From NCBI RefSeq assembly GCF_000802155.2, contig NZ_JQGJ02000007.1, forward strand, positions 1-64,000: a stretch of DNA of 64,000 nt, written 5' to 3'. Shown here piece by piece: positions 18,500 to 28,251 of this stretch (position 1 is its first letter; each line of letters opens with the position of its first letter). The notes under the pieces were generated by a model, which was not told the origin of the DNA, did not search any database, and worked only from the letters and a program-made list of their open reading frames with translations. The position numbers and the translations under genes are program-made. Source of the stretch: Pseudomonas frederiksbergensis (GTDB taxonomy: Bacteria; Pseudomonadota; Gammaproteobacteria; Pseudomonadales; Pseudomonadaceae).

Positions 18500-18866
18500 G
18501 GAAAATTCCCGGACATAACGGCTGGCACCGGCCGTGTGGAGAAGACTGAGCATGGCTGTGACACGGCACCTGGCAAAACATTCAGCCGCCCGATGCAAGT
18601 TTCGACGCTGCCACAACCATAGTCGCTTACCGCTACACCTTATACAGACGCGCCACGCAGTACCAACAGAAGAAATATCGGTTTTTTTCCAAGGATATGT
18701 CCCTGCCCGTCGGCACGAGGATGGCCGCTGCCCCTCAAGCCTGATAAAATCGCGCGCCTTCGCAGACCGGCATTGGCTGGGCATCCGGAATAATTCATAC
18801 AACGGTTATTCAAGGGCCCCGGCGATCGGTCGTTACCCAGAATTCCCCCCTTTAAAGGCCTGGATC
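18500..18866. other. Intergenic region between DUF2066 gene and purM
   Basis: The 367 bp must contain the divergent promoters. I see no convincing operator palindrome, REP element or riboswitch, and the open frame that crosses it in purM's frame is just an upstream extension without the conserved start. Confidence 0.5.
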
Positions 18867-19925
18867 ATGAGCAAGCAACCCTCCCTGAGCTACAAGGACG
18901 CCGGTGTGGACATCGACGCCGGTGAAGCATTGGTCGAACGCATCAAGAGCGTCGCCAAGCGCACTGCGCGCCCGGAAGTCATGGGCGGCCTGGGCGGTTT
19001 CGGCGCCCTCTGCGAGATCCCGGCCGGCTACAAGCAACCGGTGCTGGTCTCGGGCACCGATGGCGTCGGCACCAAGCTGCGCCTGGCTTTGAACCTGAAC
19101 AAGCACGACAGCATCGGCATCGACCTGGTCGCCATGTGCGTGAACGACCTGGTGGTGTGCGGCGCCGAACCACTGTTCTTCCTCGATTACTACGCCACCG
19201 GCAAGCTGAACGTCGACACCGCTGCCCAGGTGGTGACCGGCATCGGCGCTGGCTGTGAACTGTCCGGTTGCTCCCTGGTGGGCGGCGAAACCGCTGAAAT
19301 GCCTGGCATGTACGAAGGCGAAGACTACGACCTGGCCGGTTTCTGCGTCGGCGTCGTTGAGAAAGCCGAGATCATCGACGGCTCGAAAGTTGCCGCCGGC
19401 GACGCCCTGCTCGCCCTGCCGTCCTCCGGCCCGCACTCCAACGGCTACTCGCTGATCCGCAAGATCATCGAAGTCTCGGGCGCCGACATCGAGAACACCC
19501 AGCTCGACGGCAAGCCGCTGGCCGACCTGTTGATGGCCCCGACCCGTATCTACGTCAAGCCTCTGCTCAAGCTGATCAAGGACACCGGCGCCGTCAAGGC
19601 CATGGCCCACATCACCGGTGGCGGCTTGCTGGACAACATCCCGCGCGTACTGCCAAAAGGCGCCCAGGCGGTGGTCGACGTGGCGAGCTGGACCCGCCCG
19701 GCCGTGTTCGACTGGCTGCAAGAGAAAGGCAACGTCGATGAAACCGAAATGCACCGCGTGCTGAACTGCGGCGTGGGCATGGTCATCTGCGTGGCCCAGG
19801 AGCACGTCGAGACTGCCCTGAACGTATTGCGTGAAGCCGGTGAGCAACCTTGGGTCATCGGCCAGATCGCCACTGCGGCCGAAGGCGCCGCACAGGTCGA
19901 GCTGAAAAATCTTAAGGCACATTGA
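18867..19925 (+). CDS. purM: Phosphoribosylformylglycinamidine cyclo-ligase
   Basis: A 352-residue AIR synthetase, the fifth step of purine synthesis (FGAM plus ATP to AIR). It shows [20 protein letters not shown] at the N-terminus, the glycine-rich [15 protein letters not shown], the conserved [14 protein letters not shown] metal/ATP motif and [13 protein letters not shown]. Start at ATG 18867. It overlaps purN by one base (TGATG), so the two consecutive purine genes are coupled. Confidence 0.96.
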   Translation: MSKQPSLSYKDAGVDIDAGEALVERIKSVAKRTARPEVMGGLGGFGALCEIPAGYKQPVLVSGTDGVGTKLRLALNLNKHDSIGIDLVAMCVNDLVVCGAEPLFFLDYYATGKLNVDTAAQVVTGIGAGCELSGCSLVGGETAEMPGMYEGEDYDLAGFCVGVVEKAEIIDGSKVAAGDALLALPSSGPHSNGYSLIRKIIEVSGADIENTQLDGKPLADLLMAPTRIYVKPLLKLIKDTGAVKAMAHITGGGLLDNIPRVLPKGAQAVVDVASWTRPAVFDWLQEKGNVDETEMHRVLNCGVGMVICVAQEHVETALNVLREAGEQPWVIGQIATAAEGAAQVELKNLKAH

Positions 19926-20587
19926 TGCACGAGCAGATGCCTGCAACCTGTAACGTCGTGGTGCTGCTGTCCGGCACCGGCAGTAACCTGCAGGCCCTGA
20001 TCGACAGCACACGGACCGGCGACAGCCCGGTCCGTATCCGCGCGGTGATTTCCAACCGCGCCGATGCCTACGGCCTGCAACGTGCCAAGGACGCAGGTAT
20101 CGACACCCGCGTCCTGGATCACAAGGCGTTCGAGGGCCGCGAAGCCTTCGACGCCGCGCTGGTCCAACAGATCGATGCGTTCGATCCGCAACTGGTGGTC
20201 CTGGCCGGCTTCATGCGCATCCTCAGCCCCGGCTTCGTGCGTCACTACCAGGGACGCCTGTTCAATATCCATCCCTCGCTGTTGCCCAAATACAAAGGGT
20301 TACATACTCACCAGCGCGCGCTGGAGGCCGGAGACACGGAGCATGGCTGCTCGGTGCACTTCGTCACCGAGGAACTCGATGGTGGACCACTGGTCGTACA
20401 GGCAGTAATACCGGTAGAGTTGCACGACACGCCGCAAAGCCTGGCGCAAAGGGTTCATGCCCGCGAGCACCAGATCTACCCGATGGCCGTGCGTTGGTTT
20501 GCCGAAGGCCGGCTGACCCTCGATGATCGGGGAGCCTCACTGGACGGCCAGTTGCTCGCCGCCAGCGGCCATTTGATTCGATACTAG
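19925..20587 (+). CDS. purN: Phosphoribosylglycinamide formyltransferase
   Basis: A 220-residue formyltransferase that passes a formyl group from 10-formyl-THF to GAR (third step of purine synthesis). It has VVLLSGTGSNLQALID, VLAGFMRILSPGF, the catalytic block NIHPSLLPKYKGLHTHQRALEAG (Asn-His of the active site), and HFVTEELDGGPLV with the catalytic Asp. The start overlaps the purM stop; a second Met 4 codons later (19937) is equally possible. Confidence 0.95.
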   Translation: MHEQMPATCNVVVLLSGTGSNLQALIDSTRTGDSPVRIRAVISNRADAYGLQRAKDAGIDTRVLDHKAFEGREAFDAALVQQIDAFDPQLVVLAGFMRILSPGFVRHYQGRLFNIHPSLLPKYKGLHTHQRALEAGDTEHGCSVHFVTEELDGGPLVVQAVIPVELHDTPQSLAQRVHAREHQIYPMAVRWFAEGRLTLDDRGASLDGQLLAASGHLIRY

Positions 20588-20595
20588 GAGATTTT

Positions 20596-21309
20596 ATGCG
20601 TCGCGCCCTGCTCTTCGCTTGCGCTCTGCTTGCCTTGCCACTGGCACAGGCCGCAGACCTTCAACCGTTCTCCGCCAGCTACACCGCCGACTGGAAGCAG
20701 TTGCCCATGAGCGGCACCGCCGAGCGCAGCCTGACCAAGGAAGCCAACGGCACCTGGAAGCTGAGCTTCAAGGCTTCGATGATGATCGCCAGCCTGACCG
20801 AAGAAAGCACCCTGACCCTTGACAAGGACACCCTCCTGCCGCAGTCCTATCACTTCGAGCGCGGCGGCCTGGGCAAGGCGAAAAAGGCTGACCTGGATTT
20901 CGACTGGAACACCAAGATGGTCACCGGCACTGATCGCGGTGACGCGGTCAAGATTCCGCTGAACCGGGGCATGGTCGACAAATCCACCTATCAGCTGGCG
21001 CTTCAGCACGATGTGGCGGCCGGCAAGAAAAGCATGAGTTATCAGGTCGTCGATGATGGCGAGATTGATACCTATGATTTCCGCGTCCTGGGCTCGGAGA
21101 AAGTCGACACCAAGGCCGGCCAGATCGACGCGATCAAGGTCGAGCGCGTACGCGACCCGACACAGAGCAAGCGCATCACCGTGCTCTGGTTCGCCAAGGA
21201 CTGGGATTACCTGCTGGTGCGCCTGCAACAGGTCGAGACCGACGGCAAGGAGTACAACATCATGCTCCAGGACGGCACGGTCAACGGCAAGGCCGTGAAA
21301 GGCAGCTGA
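20596..21309 (+). CDS. DUF3108 domain-containing exported protein
   Basis: A 237-residue protein with a signal peptide (MRRALLFACALLALPLAQAA) followed by a domain of the DUF3108 type, rich in beta-strand segments (SASYTADWKQLPMSGTAE). Only 8 bp separate it from purN, with an AGGAG ribosome-binding site, so it probably ends the pur transcript; a strong terminator follows. Function unknown. Export to the periplasm is likely. Confidence 0.82.
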   Translation: MRRALLFACALLALPLAQAADLQPFSASYTADWKQLPMSGTAERSLTKEANGTWKLSFKASMMIASLTEESTLTLDKDTLLPQSYHFERGGLGKAKKADLDFDWNTKMVTGTDRGDAVKIPLNRGMVDKSTYQLALQHDVAAGKKSMSYQVVDDGEIDTYDFRVLGSEKVDTKAGQIDAIKVERVRDPTQSKRITVLWFAKDWDYLLVRLQQVETDGKEYNIMLQDGTVNGKAVKGS

Positions 21310-21326
21310 TCCACGCCGATAGCAAG

Positions 21327-21352
21327 AAGCCCCGCGAATGCGGGGCTTTTTT
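21327..21352 (+). terminator. Rho-independent terminator after purMN-DUF3108
   Basis: AAGCCCCGC-GAAT-GCGGGGCTT followed by a run of T residues. Confidence 0.92.
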
Positions 21353-21582
21353 ATACCTGAATTCAGGCCCCCCACAGGATCTGGCGTCCGCTTGACGACA
21401 TGAAAACTTCTTCATGAACGCCACCTGCGACCGAATGCCGCGCACTACTTGGCCTGCCGGATCGTTTCACTTTTCATGAAAACTTCTTAACGCACCGGGG
21501 CATTTACTTAGCACGCTATCCAAACCTATAACAAAGTCCTGCACACGCCTTGCTGCAGATAACAGAGATTGGAGCTTGCAAG

Positions 21583-21777
21583 ATGACTGTGAAAGTAACT
21601 GAACGCGACGACGCTCACATGTCCCACGAAGGCATTGCCGCCGGCATCCGGATCTGGGACGTGCATCAACAGGATTTGCTGGTGGGAATGTTCCACTCCG
21701 AAACAGACGCCCACAGCTACAAGGCTGAGCTGGAGCGAGAGGAAAGGCAGCGCTTGCGCGAGACCGCGCAATCCTGA
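21583..21777 (+). CDS. Small acidic protein of unknown function (64 aa)
   Basis: A 64-residue soluble protein, MTVKVTERDDAHMS at the start, with a middle segment GIRIWDVHQQDLLVGMFHS and a charged C-terminal helix (KAELEREERQRLRE). The ribosome-binding site GGAG is 9 bases before the ATG. I recognise the general type as a conserved small pseudomonad protein but know of no function. It stands alone between a terminator and a REP element. Confidence 0.65.
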   Translation: MTVKVTERDDAHMSHEGIAAGIRIWDVHQQDLLVGMFHSETDAHSYKAELEREERQRLRETAQS

Positions 21778-21789
21778 ACCGCATAAAAC

Positions 21790-21821
21790 ACCTGTGGGAG
21801 CGAGTTTGCTCGCACCCATAG
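21790..21821. repeat. REP-like hairpin
   Basis: CCTGTGGGAGCGAG...CTCGCACCCATAGG is a REP-type imperfect palindrome between two convergent genes. Confidence 0.65.
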
Positions 21822-21857
21822 GTTTCTGTGTTTCAACTCAATGACACTGCGCCCTGC

Positions 21858-22397
21858 TTACCACATCAAGTCATCAGGAATCTGATAAGCCGCGTACGGA
21901 TCATCGGCATCCACTTCTTCGGTCTGGGTGTTGAGCTGGACGATGCGCTTGGGGTCGCGCTCCTGAATTTTCAGCGCAGCCTCGCGCGGGATCACTTCAT
22001 AACCGCCAGCATGGTGGACGATCGCCAGGGAACCACTGCTCAACTTGTTGCGCATCAGGGTATTGACGCAGATGCGCTTGACCTTCTTGTCGTCGACAAA
22101 ATTGTAGTAGTCGTCAGTGGTCAGCTTCGGCAGGCGCGAGACTTCGATCAATTGCTTGATCTGTGCAGCACGGGCCTTCTGCTCGGCCTTCTCCTGCTGC
22201 TGGCGGTTGAGTTCCTGGTCGCGCTTGACCTTTTCGGCCATGGCTTCCTGCGCCGCCCGCTGCTGGGAATCATCCAGTTCGATCTGGCCTTTGTGGGCCA
22301 GGCGCTGCTGTTTCTGTTTCTCTTTGCCGACCTGCTTGGCCTGCTTTTGGTTGACCAGCCCTGCTTTAAGCAACTGGTCGCGAAGGGAAAGGCTCAT
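21858..22397 (-). CDS. DUF2058 family protein (YaiL-like)
   Basis: A 179-residue, highly charged protein. The first half is a long basic/acidic coiled-coil-like region (KQAKQVGKEKQKQQRLAHKG), and the second half has the conserved NFVDDKKVKRICVN and AIVHHAGGYEVIPREAA segments of DUF2058. The family is described as nucleoprotein-like or polyamine/ribosome associated without an established reaction. It follows mazG on the same strand by 26 bp and is probably in the same transcript. Confidence 0.85.
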   Translation of the reverse strand: MSLSLRDQLLKAGLVNQKQAKQVGKEKQKQQRLAHKGQIELDDSQQRAAQEAMAEKVKRDQELNRQQQEKAEQKARAAQIKQLIEVSRLPKLTTDDYYNFVDDKKVKRICVNTLMRNKLSSGSLAIVHHAGGYEVIPREAALKIQERDPKRIVQLNTQTEEVDADDPYAAYQIPDDLMW

Positions 22398-22423
22398 GGT
22401 GCTTACTCACTTAGGCAACGGCC

Positions 22424-23257
22424 TCAGCCACAGCTGGGCAAATTCTTTTCCTGACGTTTGGCTTCGCCCCACAAGGCGTCCAACTCTTCGAGGGTGCAAT
22501 CTTCCATGGGACGACGGGTGTCGCGCAATGCCTGTTCGATAAATCGGAACCGCCGCTCGAATTTCCCGTTGGCATCGCGCAGCGCGGTTTCCGGGTCGAC
22601 CTTGAGGTGGCGAGCCAGGTTCACCACACTGAACAGCAGATCGCCGATCTCGTCGCTGATGGCTGCCGGATCGTTGTCAGCCATGGCTTCGAGCACTTCA
22701 TCCAGTTCCTCGCGGACTTTGTCGAGCACCGGCAAGGGTCCCGGCCAGTCGAAACCCACCTGTCCCGCACGCTTCTGCAACTTCGCCGAGCGGGACAACG
22801 CCGGCAGCGCTCCCGGTACATCATCGAGCAGCGACAACTGTTCGGGGGCCGACGCCTTTTCGGCGCGTTCTTCTGCCTTGATTTCCTCCCAGCGCTGCTT
22901 GACCTGCTCTTCGCTCAGGCGCGGGATATCCACGGGTGCATACAGGTCACCAGTAGGAAACACGTGGGGATGGCGACGGATCAGCTTGCGGGTGATGCTG
23001 TCGACCACGCCGGCGAATTCGAAGCGGTTCTCTTCCCGGGCCAACTGGCTGTAGTACACCACCTGAAACAGCAAGTCGCCCAACTCACCTTGCAAGTGAT
23101 CGAAATCGCCGCGCTCGATCGCATCGGCCACTTCGTAGGCTTCTTCCAAGGTATGAGGGACGATGGTGGCGTAGGTTTGCTTGATGTCCCAGGGGCAACC
23201 GTACTGCGGGTCCCGCAGGCGGTTCATCAGGTGGAGCAGGTCTTCGAGGCTGTACAT
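22424..23257 (-). CDS. mazG: Nucleoside triphosphate pyrophosphohydrolase
   Basis: A 277-residue MazG with two tandem all-alpha pyrophosphatase domains. The first carries GCPWDIKQTYATIVPHTLEEAYEV and GELGDLLFQVVYY; the second carries LDEVLEAMADNDPAAISDEIGDLLFSVV without its ends, both with the EExxD-type metal motifs. It hydrolyses NTPs or dNTPs to NMP and PPi, cleaning the pool and lowering ppGpp in E. coli. A TTG one codon upstream is possible, but the ATG at 23257 is preferred. It lies next to relA, though a REP-type terminator separates the two. Confidence 0.93.
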   Translation of the reverse strand: MYSLEDLLHLMNRLRDPQYGCPWDIKQTYATIVPHTLEEAYEVADAIERGDFDHLQGELGDLLFQVVYYSQLAREENRFEFAGVVDSITRKLIRRHPHVFPTGDLYAPVDIPRLSEEQVKQRWEEIKAEERAEKASAPEQLSLLDDVPGALPALSRSAKLQKRAGQVGFDWPGPLPVLDKVREELDEVLEAMADNDPAAISDEIGDLLFSVVNLARHLKVDPETALRDANGKFERRFRFIEQALRDTRRPMEDCTLEELDALWGEAKRQEKNLPSCG

Positions 23258-23271
23258 CAATCGATCCCGTC

Positions 23272-23301
23272 ACAAAAAAACTGTGGGAGCTTGCTCCCAC
23301 A
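23272..23301 (-). terminator. REP-derived terminator after relA
   Basis: A perfect palindrome TGTGGGAGCTTGCTCCCACA (23282-23301) is followed, in relA's direction, by seven T residues. A REP-type core therefore appears to serve as a rho-independent terminator. Confidence 0.75.
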
Positions 23302-23321
23302 TAAACCAAGGCAACCAGCGC

Positions 23322-25568
23322 TTAACCCGGCGTCCGGTTACGCCGGGTCTCGATGATGTTCGGCAACTGGGAAATCCGCCCCAGCAGCCGCCCCAGCGCA
23401 TCCAGCCCCGGAATCTCGATGGTCAGGGACATCAGCGCAGTGTTGTCTTCCTTGTTCGAACGGGTATTGACCGCGAGCACGTTGATGCGCTCGTTCAGCA
23501 ACACCTGGGACACGTCACGCAGCAAGCCGGAACGGTCGTAGGCGCGGATGACAATGTCCACCGGATAGGTAAGCACCGGCACCGGACCCCAGCTGACCTG
23601 GATGATCCGTTCCGGTTCGCGCCCCGCCAATTGCAGCACCGAGGCACAGTCCTGGCGGTGAATGCTCACGCCGCGACCCTGGGTGATGTAGCCGACGATC
23701 GCATCCCCCGGCAGCGGCTGGCAGCAGCCGGCCATCTGGGTCATCAGGTTGCCCACGCCCTGGATCTGGATGTCGCCGCGCTTGCCTGGCTTGTAGCCGG
23801 TGGCCTTGCGTGGAATCAGCTCCAGTTGCTCGTTGCCGCGCTCCGGCTCCACCAATTGTTGGGCGAGGTTGACCAGTTGCGCCAGGCGCAGGTCGCCGGC
23901 ACCGAGGGCGGCGAACATGTCCTCGGCGGTCTTCATGTTGGCTTTTTCGGCCAGCTTGTCGAAGTCCACCTGCGGCAGGCCCAGGCGACTCAGCTCGCGT
24001 TCGAGCAAGGTCTTACCGGCCGCGACGTTCTGGTCACGGGCCTGCAGTTTGAACCAATGGACGATTTTCGCCCGTGCCCGCGAGGTGGTGATGTAGCCCA
24101 GGTTCGGGTTCAGCCAGTCGCGGCTTGGCGTACCGTGCTTGCTGGTGATGATCTCGACCTGCTCACCGGTCTGCAGGCTGTAGTTGAGCGGCACGATCCG
24201 CCCGTTGATCTTGGCACCACGGCAGTTGTGGCCGATCTCGGTGTGGACGCGGTAGGCGAAATCCAGCGGCGTCGCGCCTTTCGGCAGGTCGATGGCGTGG
24301 CCGTCCGGGGTGAAGATATAGACCCGGTCCGGCTCGATGTCGACGCGCAACTGTTCGGCCAGGCCGCCAATGTCGCCGAGTTCCTCGTGCCATTCCAGCA
24401 CTTGGCGCAGCCAGGAGATTTTCTCTTCGTAGTGATTGGACCCGGACTTGACGTCGGTGCCCTTGTATTTCCAGTGGGCGCAAACGCCCAGCTCGGCTTC
24501 CTCGTGCATGGCATGGGTGCGGATCTGCACTTCCAATACCTTGCCCTCCGGACCGATCACCGCAGTGTGCAGCGAGCGGTAGCCGTTTTCCTTCGGGTTG
24601 GCGATGTAGTCGTCGAACTCCTTCGGAATATGCCGCCACAAGGTATGGACGATCCCCAGCGCGGTGTAGCAGTCGCGCATTTCAGGGACCAGCACGCGAA
24701 CGGCGCGAACGTCGTAGATCTGGCTGAATTCCAGGCCCTTGCGCTGCATTTTGCGCCAGATCGAGTAGATGTGCTTGGCCCGGCCACTGATGTCGGCTTC
24801 GACGCCGGTGGCCTGCAACTCTTCGCGCAGCTGGGTCATCACATCGGTGATGAAGCGCTCGCGATCCAGGCGCCGCTCGTGCAGCAGCTTGGCGATCTGC
24901 TTGTATTGGTCGGGTTCCAGATAGCGGAAGGACAAGTCCTCCAGCTCCCACTTGATGTGACCGATGCCAAGACGGTGGGCCAAGGGCGCGTAGATGTCGA
25001 AGACTTCCCGGGCAACGCGATTGCGCTTTTCGTCATCGGCGGACTTCACGGCACGGATGGCGCAGGTGCGCTCGGCCAGCTTGATCAGCGCGACGCGCAC
25101 GTCGTCGACCATCGCCACCAGCATCTTGCGCAGGTTTTCCACCTGGCCCTGGGTGCCCAGTACCATGGACTGGCGCGGGCTGAGACTGGCGCTGATCGCC
25201 GCCATGCGCAACACGCCATCGATCAGCTTGGCGACCACGGTTCCGAAACGCTGGCTGACAACCGGAAGTTGGATCTGCCCTTCGCGGACACCGCGATAAA
25301 GCACTGCGGCGACCAGCGAATCCTGGTCCAGCTTGAGGTCGGCGAGGATCTCGGCAATCTCGAGGCCCGTCTGGAAACTCGACGTCCCTTCGGACCACAG
25401 GTTCTTCGCCGCATTGTGTTGCTGCTCCGCCTCGCGAGCGAACTCGCAGGCGGCCTTCAAGGCCTCGCGATCCAGTGCCGTGTCGATACTGACCGCGTGA
25501 TCGAGCCAAGCCTCGAGATTGATACTGCCGTCAGTGTTGATCGGCTGGTGTGCTCTCACCTGTACCAT
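23322..25568 (-). CDS. relA: GTP pyrophosphokinase, (p)ppGpp synthetase I
   Basis: A 748-residue RelA/SpoT-family protein. In order: a degenerate HD hydrolase region (about 40-200), the synthetase domain with DVRAVRVLVPEMRDCYTALG and NGYRSLHTAVIGPEGKVLEV (about 270-370), the TGS domain (VYIFTPDGHAIDLPKGATPLDF, about 420-480), a Zn-finger-like portion with CCQPLPGDAIVGYITQGRG, and a C-terminal ACT domain. It makes (p)ppGpp on stalled ribosomes during amino-acid starvation. The HD motif appears to lack the canonical HD pair, as usual for RelA. AGGTAGG precedes the ATG. Confidence 0.95.
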   Translation of the reverse strand: MVQVRAHQPINTDGSINLEAWLDHAVSIDTALDREALKAACEFAREAEQQHNAAKNLWSEGTSSFQTGLEIAEILADLKLDQDSLVAAVLYRGVREGQIQLPVVSQRFGTVVAKLIDGVLRMAAISASLSPRQSMVLGTQGQVENLRKMLVAMVDDVRVALIKLAERTCAIRAVKSADDEKRNRVAREVFDIYAPLAHRLGIGHIKWELEDLSFRYLEPDQYKQIAKLLHERRLDRERFITDVMTQLREELQATGVEADISGRAKHIYSIWRKMQRKGLEFSQIYDVRAVRVLVPEMRDCYTALGIVHTLWRHIPKEFDDYIANPKENGYRSLHTAVIGPEGKVLEVQIRTHAMHEEAELGVCAHWKYKGTDVKSGSNHYEEKISWLRQVLEWHEELGDIGGLAEQLRVDIEPDRVYIFTPDGHAIDLPKGATPLDFAYRVHTEIGHNCRGAKINGRIVPLNYSLQTGEQVEIITSKHGTPSRDWLNPNLGYITTSRARAKIVHWFKLQARDQNVAAGKTLLERELSRLGLPQVDFDKLAEKANMKTAEDMFAALGAGDLRLAQLVNLAQQLVEPERGNEQLELIPRKATGYKPGKRGDIQIQGVGNLMTQMAGCCQPLPGDAIVGYITQGRGVSIHRQDCASVLQLAGREPERIIQVSWGPVPVLTYPVDIVIRAYDRSGLLRDVSQVLLNERINVLAVNTRSNKEDNTALMSLTIEIPGLDALGRLLGRISQLPNIIETRRNRTPG

Positions 25569-25668
25569 CTTTACCTACCTTCCCTACGACGCAGATTCAA
25601 TGCGTCAACTTCGCTGACCTTCGCTGCCCGTGTTCCCGCCCAGGGCTGTGGCGGGTGGCACGAGCGGG

Positions 25669-27039
25669 TCAGTCGGACAAGCCATCCTGGCTCGCTTCAA
25701 ATAACGCCATGGCCTCGACATGCGCCGTTTGAGGAAACATATCGAGAATCCCGGCACGTTTTAACCGGTAGCCCTGCTTGATCAGTTCGACCGTATCCCG
25801 CGCCAAAGTTGCCGGGTTGCACGATACATAAACCAACCGTCTGGCCCCGAGGGATGCCAGCTTGCGCACCACCTCGAAAGCACCGTCACGGGGTGGGTCC
25901 AAGAGTACCGCAGAAAAGCCTTCGCCGATCCATTCGGCACCCGCCAATGGCTGGGATAAATCGGCCTGAAAAAAAGCAGTGTTATGCAAATTGTTGCTGA
26001 TGGCGTTGGCGGCAGCACGCTCGACCATGGTCTGCACGCCCTCCACCGCCACCACTTCGCGCACCTGCCTGGCCAGCGGCAAGGCAAAATTGCCCAGGCC
26101 GCAGAACAGGTCCAGCACCCGTTCCTCGGGGCGCGGCGCCAACCATTGCAACGCTTGGGCGACCATCGCTTCGTTGACGGCGGCGTTCACCTGGATGAAA
26201 TCCCCTGGCCGGTAAGCCAGGTCCAGGTCCCAGGTTTCCAGGCGATATCCCAGGGATTGCCCGGGATCGACCGGTTGCGGCTCACCTTCGCCATGCAGCC
26301 ACAATTGGGCTTCGTGGAACGCGCAGAAGTCCTTGAGGATCGTCAGGTCGGCTTCCGACAACGGCGCCATGTGGCGTAGCAATACCGCGAGGGACGAACC
26401 TGCGAACAATTCCACATGCCCCAGCGCCTGGGGTTTGCTCAAACGTCGCAGCATTTCCGGCAGGCGGCTCATGATCGGCTGCAAGGGCTGTACCAGCACC
26501 GGGCAATCACCGATGGCAACGATGTCCTGGCTGCCGGCGGCGCGCAAACCCACTTCGAGTTTTTTCGCCTTCAGGTCCCAACGCACCGCTACCCGGGCGC
26601 GACGGCGATAACCGAACTCCGGCCCGCTCAACGGTGCGGCCCATTCATCCGGCTCGACCCCGGCGACCCGCGACAGTTGCTCGGCGAGCATGCGCTGTTT
26701 CAGGGCGAGTTGTTCGTCATGGGGCAAATGCTGGACGCTGCAGCCACCGCAACGACCGGCATGGATACACGGCGCTGGGCGGCGCAGTTCACTGGACAGG
26801 AACACCCGCTCGGTACGCGCCTCGACCACTTTGCCGTGGGCACCGAGCACCCGCGCCTCGACCTCCTCACCCGCCAGGGCGCCGAGGACGAACCAGGTAC
26901 GGCCATCGACGAACGCAATGCCGCGGCCGTCATTGGCCAGGCGTTCAATGGTCAGGCGCTGCTTTTTACCGGTGGGCACTTGCGGGGCCCGGCTTCCGCC
27001 GCTGGGCTGGAAGCGCAAGCCTCTATCTTGCTTGGCCAT
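25669..27039 (-). CDS. rlmD: 23S rRNA (uracil(1939)-C(5))-methyltransferase
   Basis: A 456-residue RumA/RlmD-type enzyme: N-terminal TRAM domain ([22 protein letters not shown]), four cysteines for an Fe-S cluster ([14 protein letters not shown] plus Cys near 172, in GDCPVL), and a C-terminal SAM-dependent methyltransferase domain with [14 protein letters not shown] and the catalytic [12 protein letters not shown]. It methylates U1939 of 23S rRNA. The start codon overlaps the stop of cysM. Length normal. Confidence 0.94.
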   Translation of the reverse strand: MAKQDRGLRFQPSGGSRAPQVPTGKKQRLTIERLANDGRGIAFVDGRTWFVLGALAGEEVEARVLGAHGKVVEARTERVFLSSELRRPAPCIHAGRCGGCSVQHLPHDEQLALKQRMLAEQLSRVAGVEPDEWAAPLSGPEFGYRRRARVAVRWDLKAKKLEVGLRAAGSQDIVAIGDCPVLVQPLQPIMSRLPEMLRRLSKPQALGHVELFAGSSLAVLLRHMAPLSEADLTILKDFCAFHEAQLWLHGEGEPQPVDPGQSLGYRLETWDLDLAYRPGDFIQVNAAVNEAMVAQALQWLAPRPEERVLDLFCGLGNFALPLARQVREVVAVEGVQTMVERAAANAISNNLHNTAFFQADLSQPLAGAEWIGEGFSAVLLDPPRDGAFEVVRKLASLGARRLVYVSCNPATLARDTVELIKQGYRLKRAGILDMFPQTAHVEAMALFEASQDGLSD

Positions 27040-27941
27040 CAGTTGGGCGCGTCGAAAATGCCGGTCGACAGGTAACGGTCGCCACGGTCGCAGATGATCG
27101 CGACGATCACTGCATTCTCAACCTCCCTGGACAAGCGCAGCATTCCCGCCACGGCACCGCCCGAGGACACGCCGCAGAAGATGCCTTCTTCACGCGCCAG
27201 GCGACGGGTCACGTCCTCGGCTTCGCTTTGGGCCATGTCGATGATGCGGTCCACGCGCTCGGCCTGGTAGATCTTCGGCAGGTATTCCTGGGGCCAGCGG
27301 CGAATACCGGGAATCGCGGAACCTTCCATCGGTTGCAAGCCGACAATCTGGACGTTCGGGTTCTGTTCTTTCAAATAGCGCGACGTGCCCATGATGGTGC
27401 CAGTGGTGCCCATCGAGCTGACGAAATGAGTAATCGTGCCGTCGGTCTGGCGCCAGATCTCCGGACCGGTGGTGGTGTAGTGGGCCTCGGGATTGTCACC
27501 GTTGGCGAACTGATCGAGCACCTTGCCCCGGCCTTCGGCCTGCATGCGCTCGGCCAGGTCCCGGGCGCCTTCCATGCCCTCCTCCTGGGTCACCAGGATC
27601 AACTCGGCGCCGTAGGCCGTCATCGCGGCCTTGCGCTCGGCGCTGGAGTTGTCGGGCATGATCAGGATCATCTTGTAACCCTTGATAGCCGCCGCCATCG
27701 CCAGGGCGATGCCGGTGTTGCCGGACGTCGCCTCGATCAGCGTATCGCCGGGCTGGATCTGCCCGCGCAACTCACCACGAGTGATCATCGACAGCGCCGG
27801 GCGGTCCTTGACCGAACCCGCCGGGTTATTCCCTTCGAGCTTGAGCAACAGCGTATTGCTGGTCGCACCGGGCAGGCGCTGCAGGCGAACCAGCGGAGTA
27901 TTGCCGACGCAATCGGCGATGGTGGGGTACTGCAAAGTCAT
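27039..27941 (-). CDS. cysM: Cysteine synthase B
   Basis: A 300-residue PLP enzyme (O-acetylserine sulfhydrylase B). The PLP lysine lies in [14 protein letters not shown], the phosphate/substrate loop in [20 protein letters not shown], and the C-terminal [10 protein letters not shown] contacts the cofactor. It uses thiosulfate as well as sulfide to form cysteine from O-acetylserine. I chose the ATG at 27941, matching the family's [18 protein letters not shown] start; the upstream frame extension reads through a REP-bearing gap. It precedes rlmD with a TGATG overlap. Confidence 0.95.
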   Translation of the reverse strand: MTLQYPTIADCVGNTPLVRLQRLPGATSNTLLLKLEGNNPAGSVKDRPALSMITRGELRGQIQPGDTLIEATSGNTGIALAMAAAIKGYKMILIMPDNSSAERKAAMTAYGAELILVTQEEGMEGARDLAERMQAEGRGKVLDQFANGDNPEAHYTTTGPEIWRQTDGTITHFVSSMGTTGTIMGTSRYLKEQNPNVQIVGLQPMEGSAIPGIRRWPQEYLPKIYQAERVDRIIDMAQSEAEDVTRRLAREEGIFCGVSSGGAVAGMLRLSREVENAVIVAIICDRGDRYLSTGIFDAPN

Positions 27942-28065
27942 GGCGTATTCGCAATCCGGGCTGCGGGGGCGCCTATCATACCGGCAAACCCGGCGAGGCC
28001 ATATCACGCAAAGTAAGGGGGTTATGGCTTCTGGGAATAAGCGATTGGCAATCGGATCCCACCCC

Positions 28066-28190
28066 GTGGCGAAGGAGCCTGCTCGCCTCGCCACAACGAC
28101 AACGTCCGGCGCAGAGGCGAAAACCGTGTTTCGTATGCACGGGGACACGAATTTTACGGAGAAGGCTCGCCCGCGAATCGCTACACTGCG
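28066..28190. repeat. REP-like elements between cysM and gacS
   Basis: GTGGCGA...TCGCCAC (28066-28094) and a second GC-rich REP-like segment (about 28158-28190, GAAGGCTCGCCCGCGAAT) lie in the 310-bp gap between the divergent cysM and gacS genes. The rest of the gap must hold the promoters; I see no other motif. Confidence 0.6.
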
Positions 28191-28251
28191 CAGATAATGC
28201 GTGCCGGATGCGCGCACAGTTCAATCAGACCGCTGGATGCAGGAGACAAGT

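Noticed and set aside
18534..18866. N-terminal extension of purM by 111 codons
   Set aside because: The extra residues are arginine-rich and unrelated to AIR synthetases; the family start is at 18867.
23181..25781. 866-residue rightward frame opposite relA
   Set aside because: Shadow of relA on the opposite strand, a common effect of high third-position GC.
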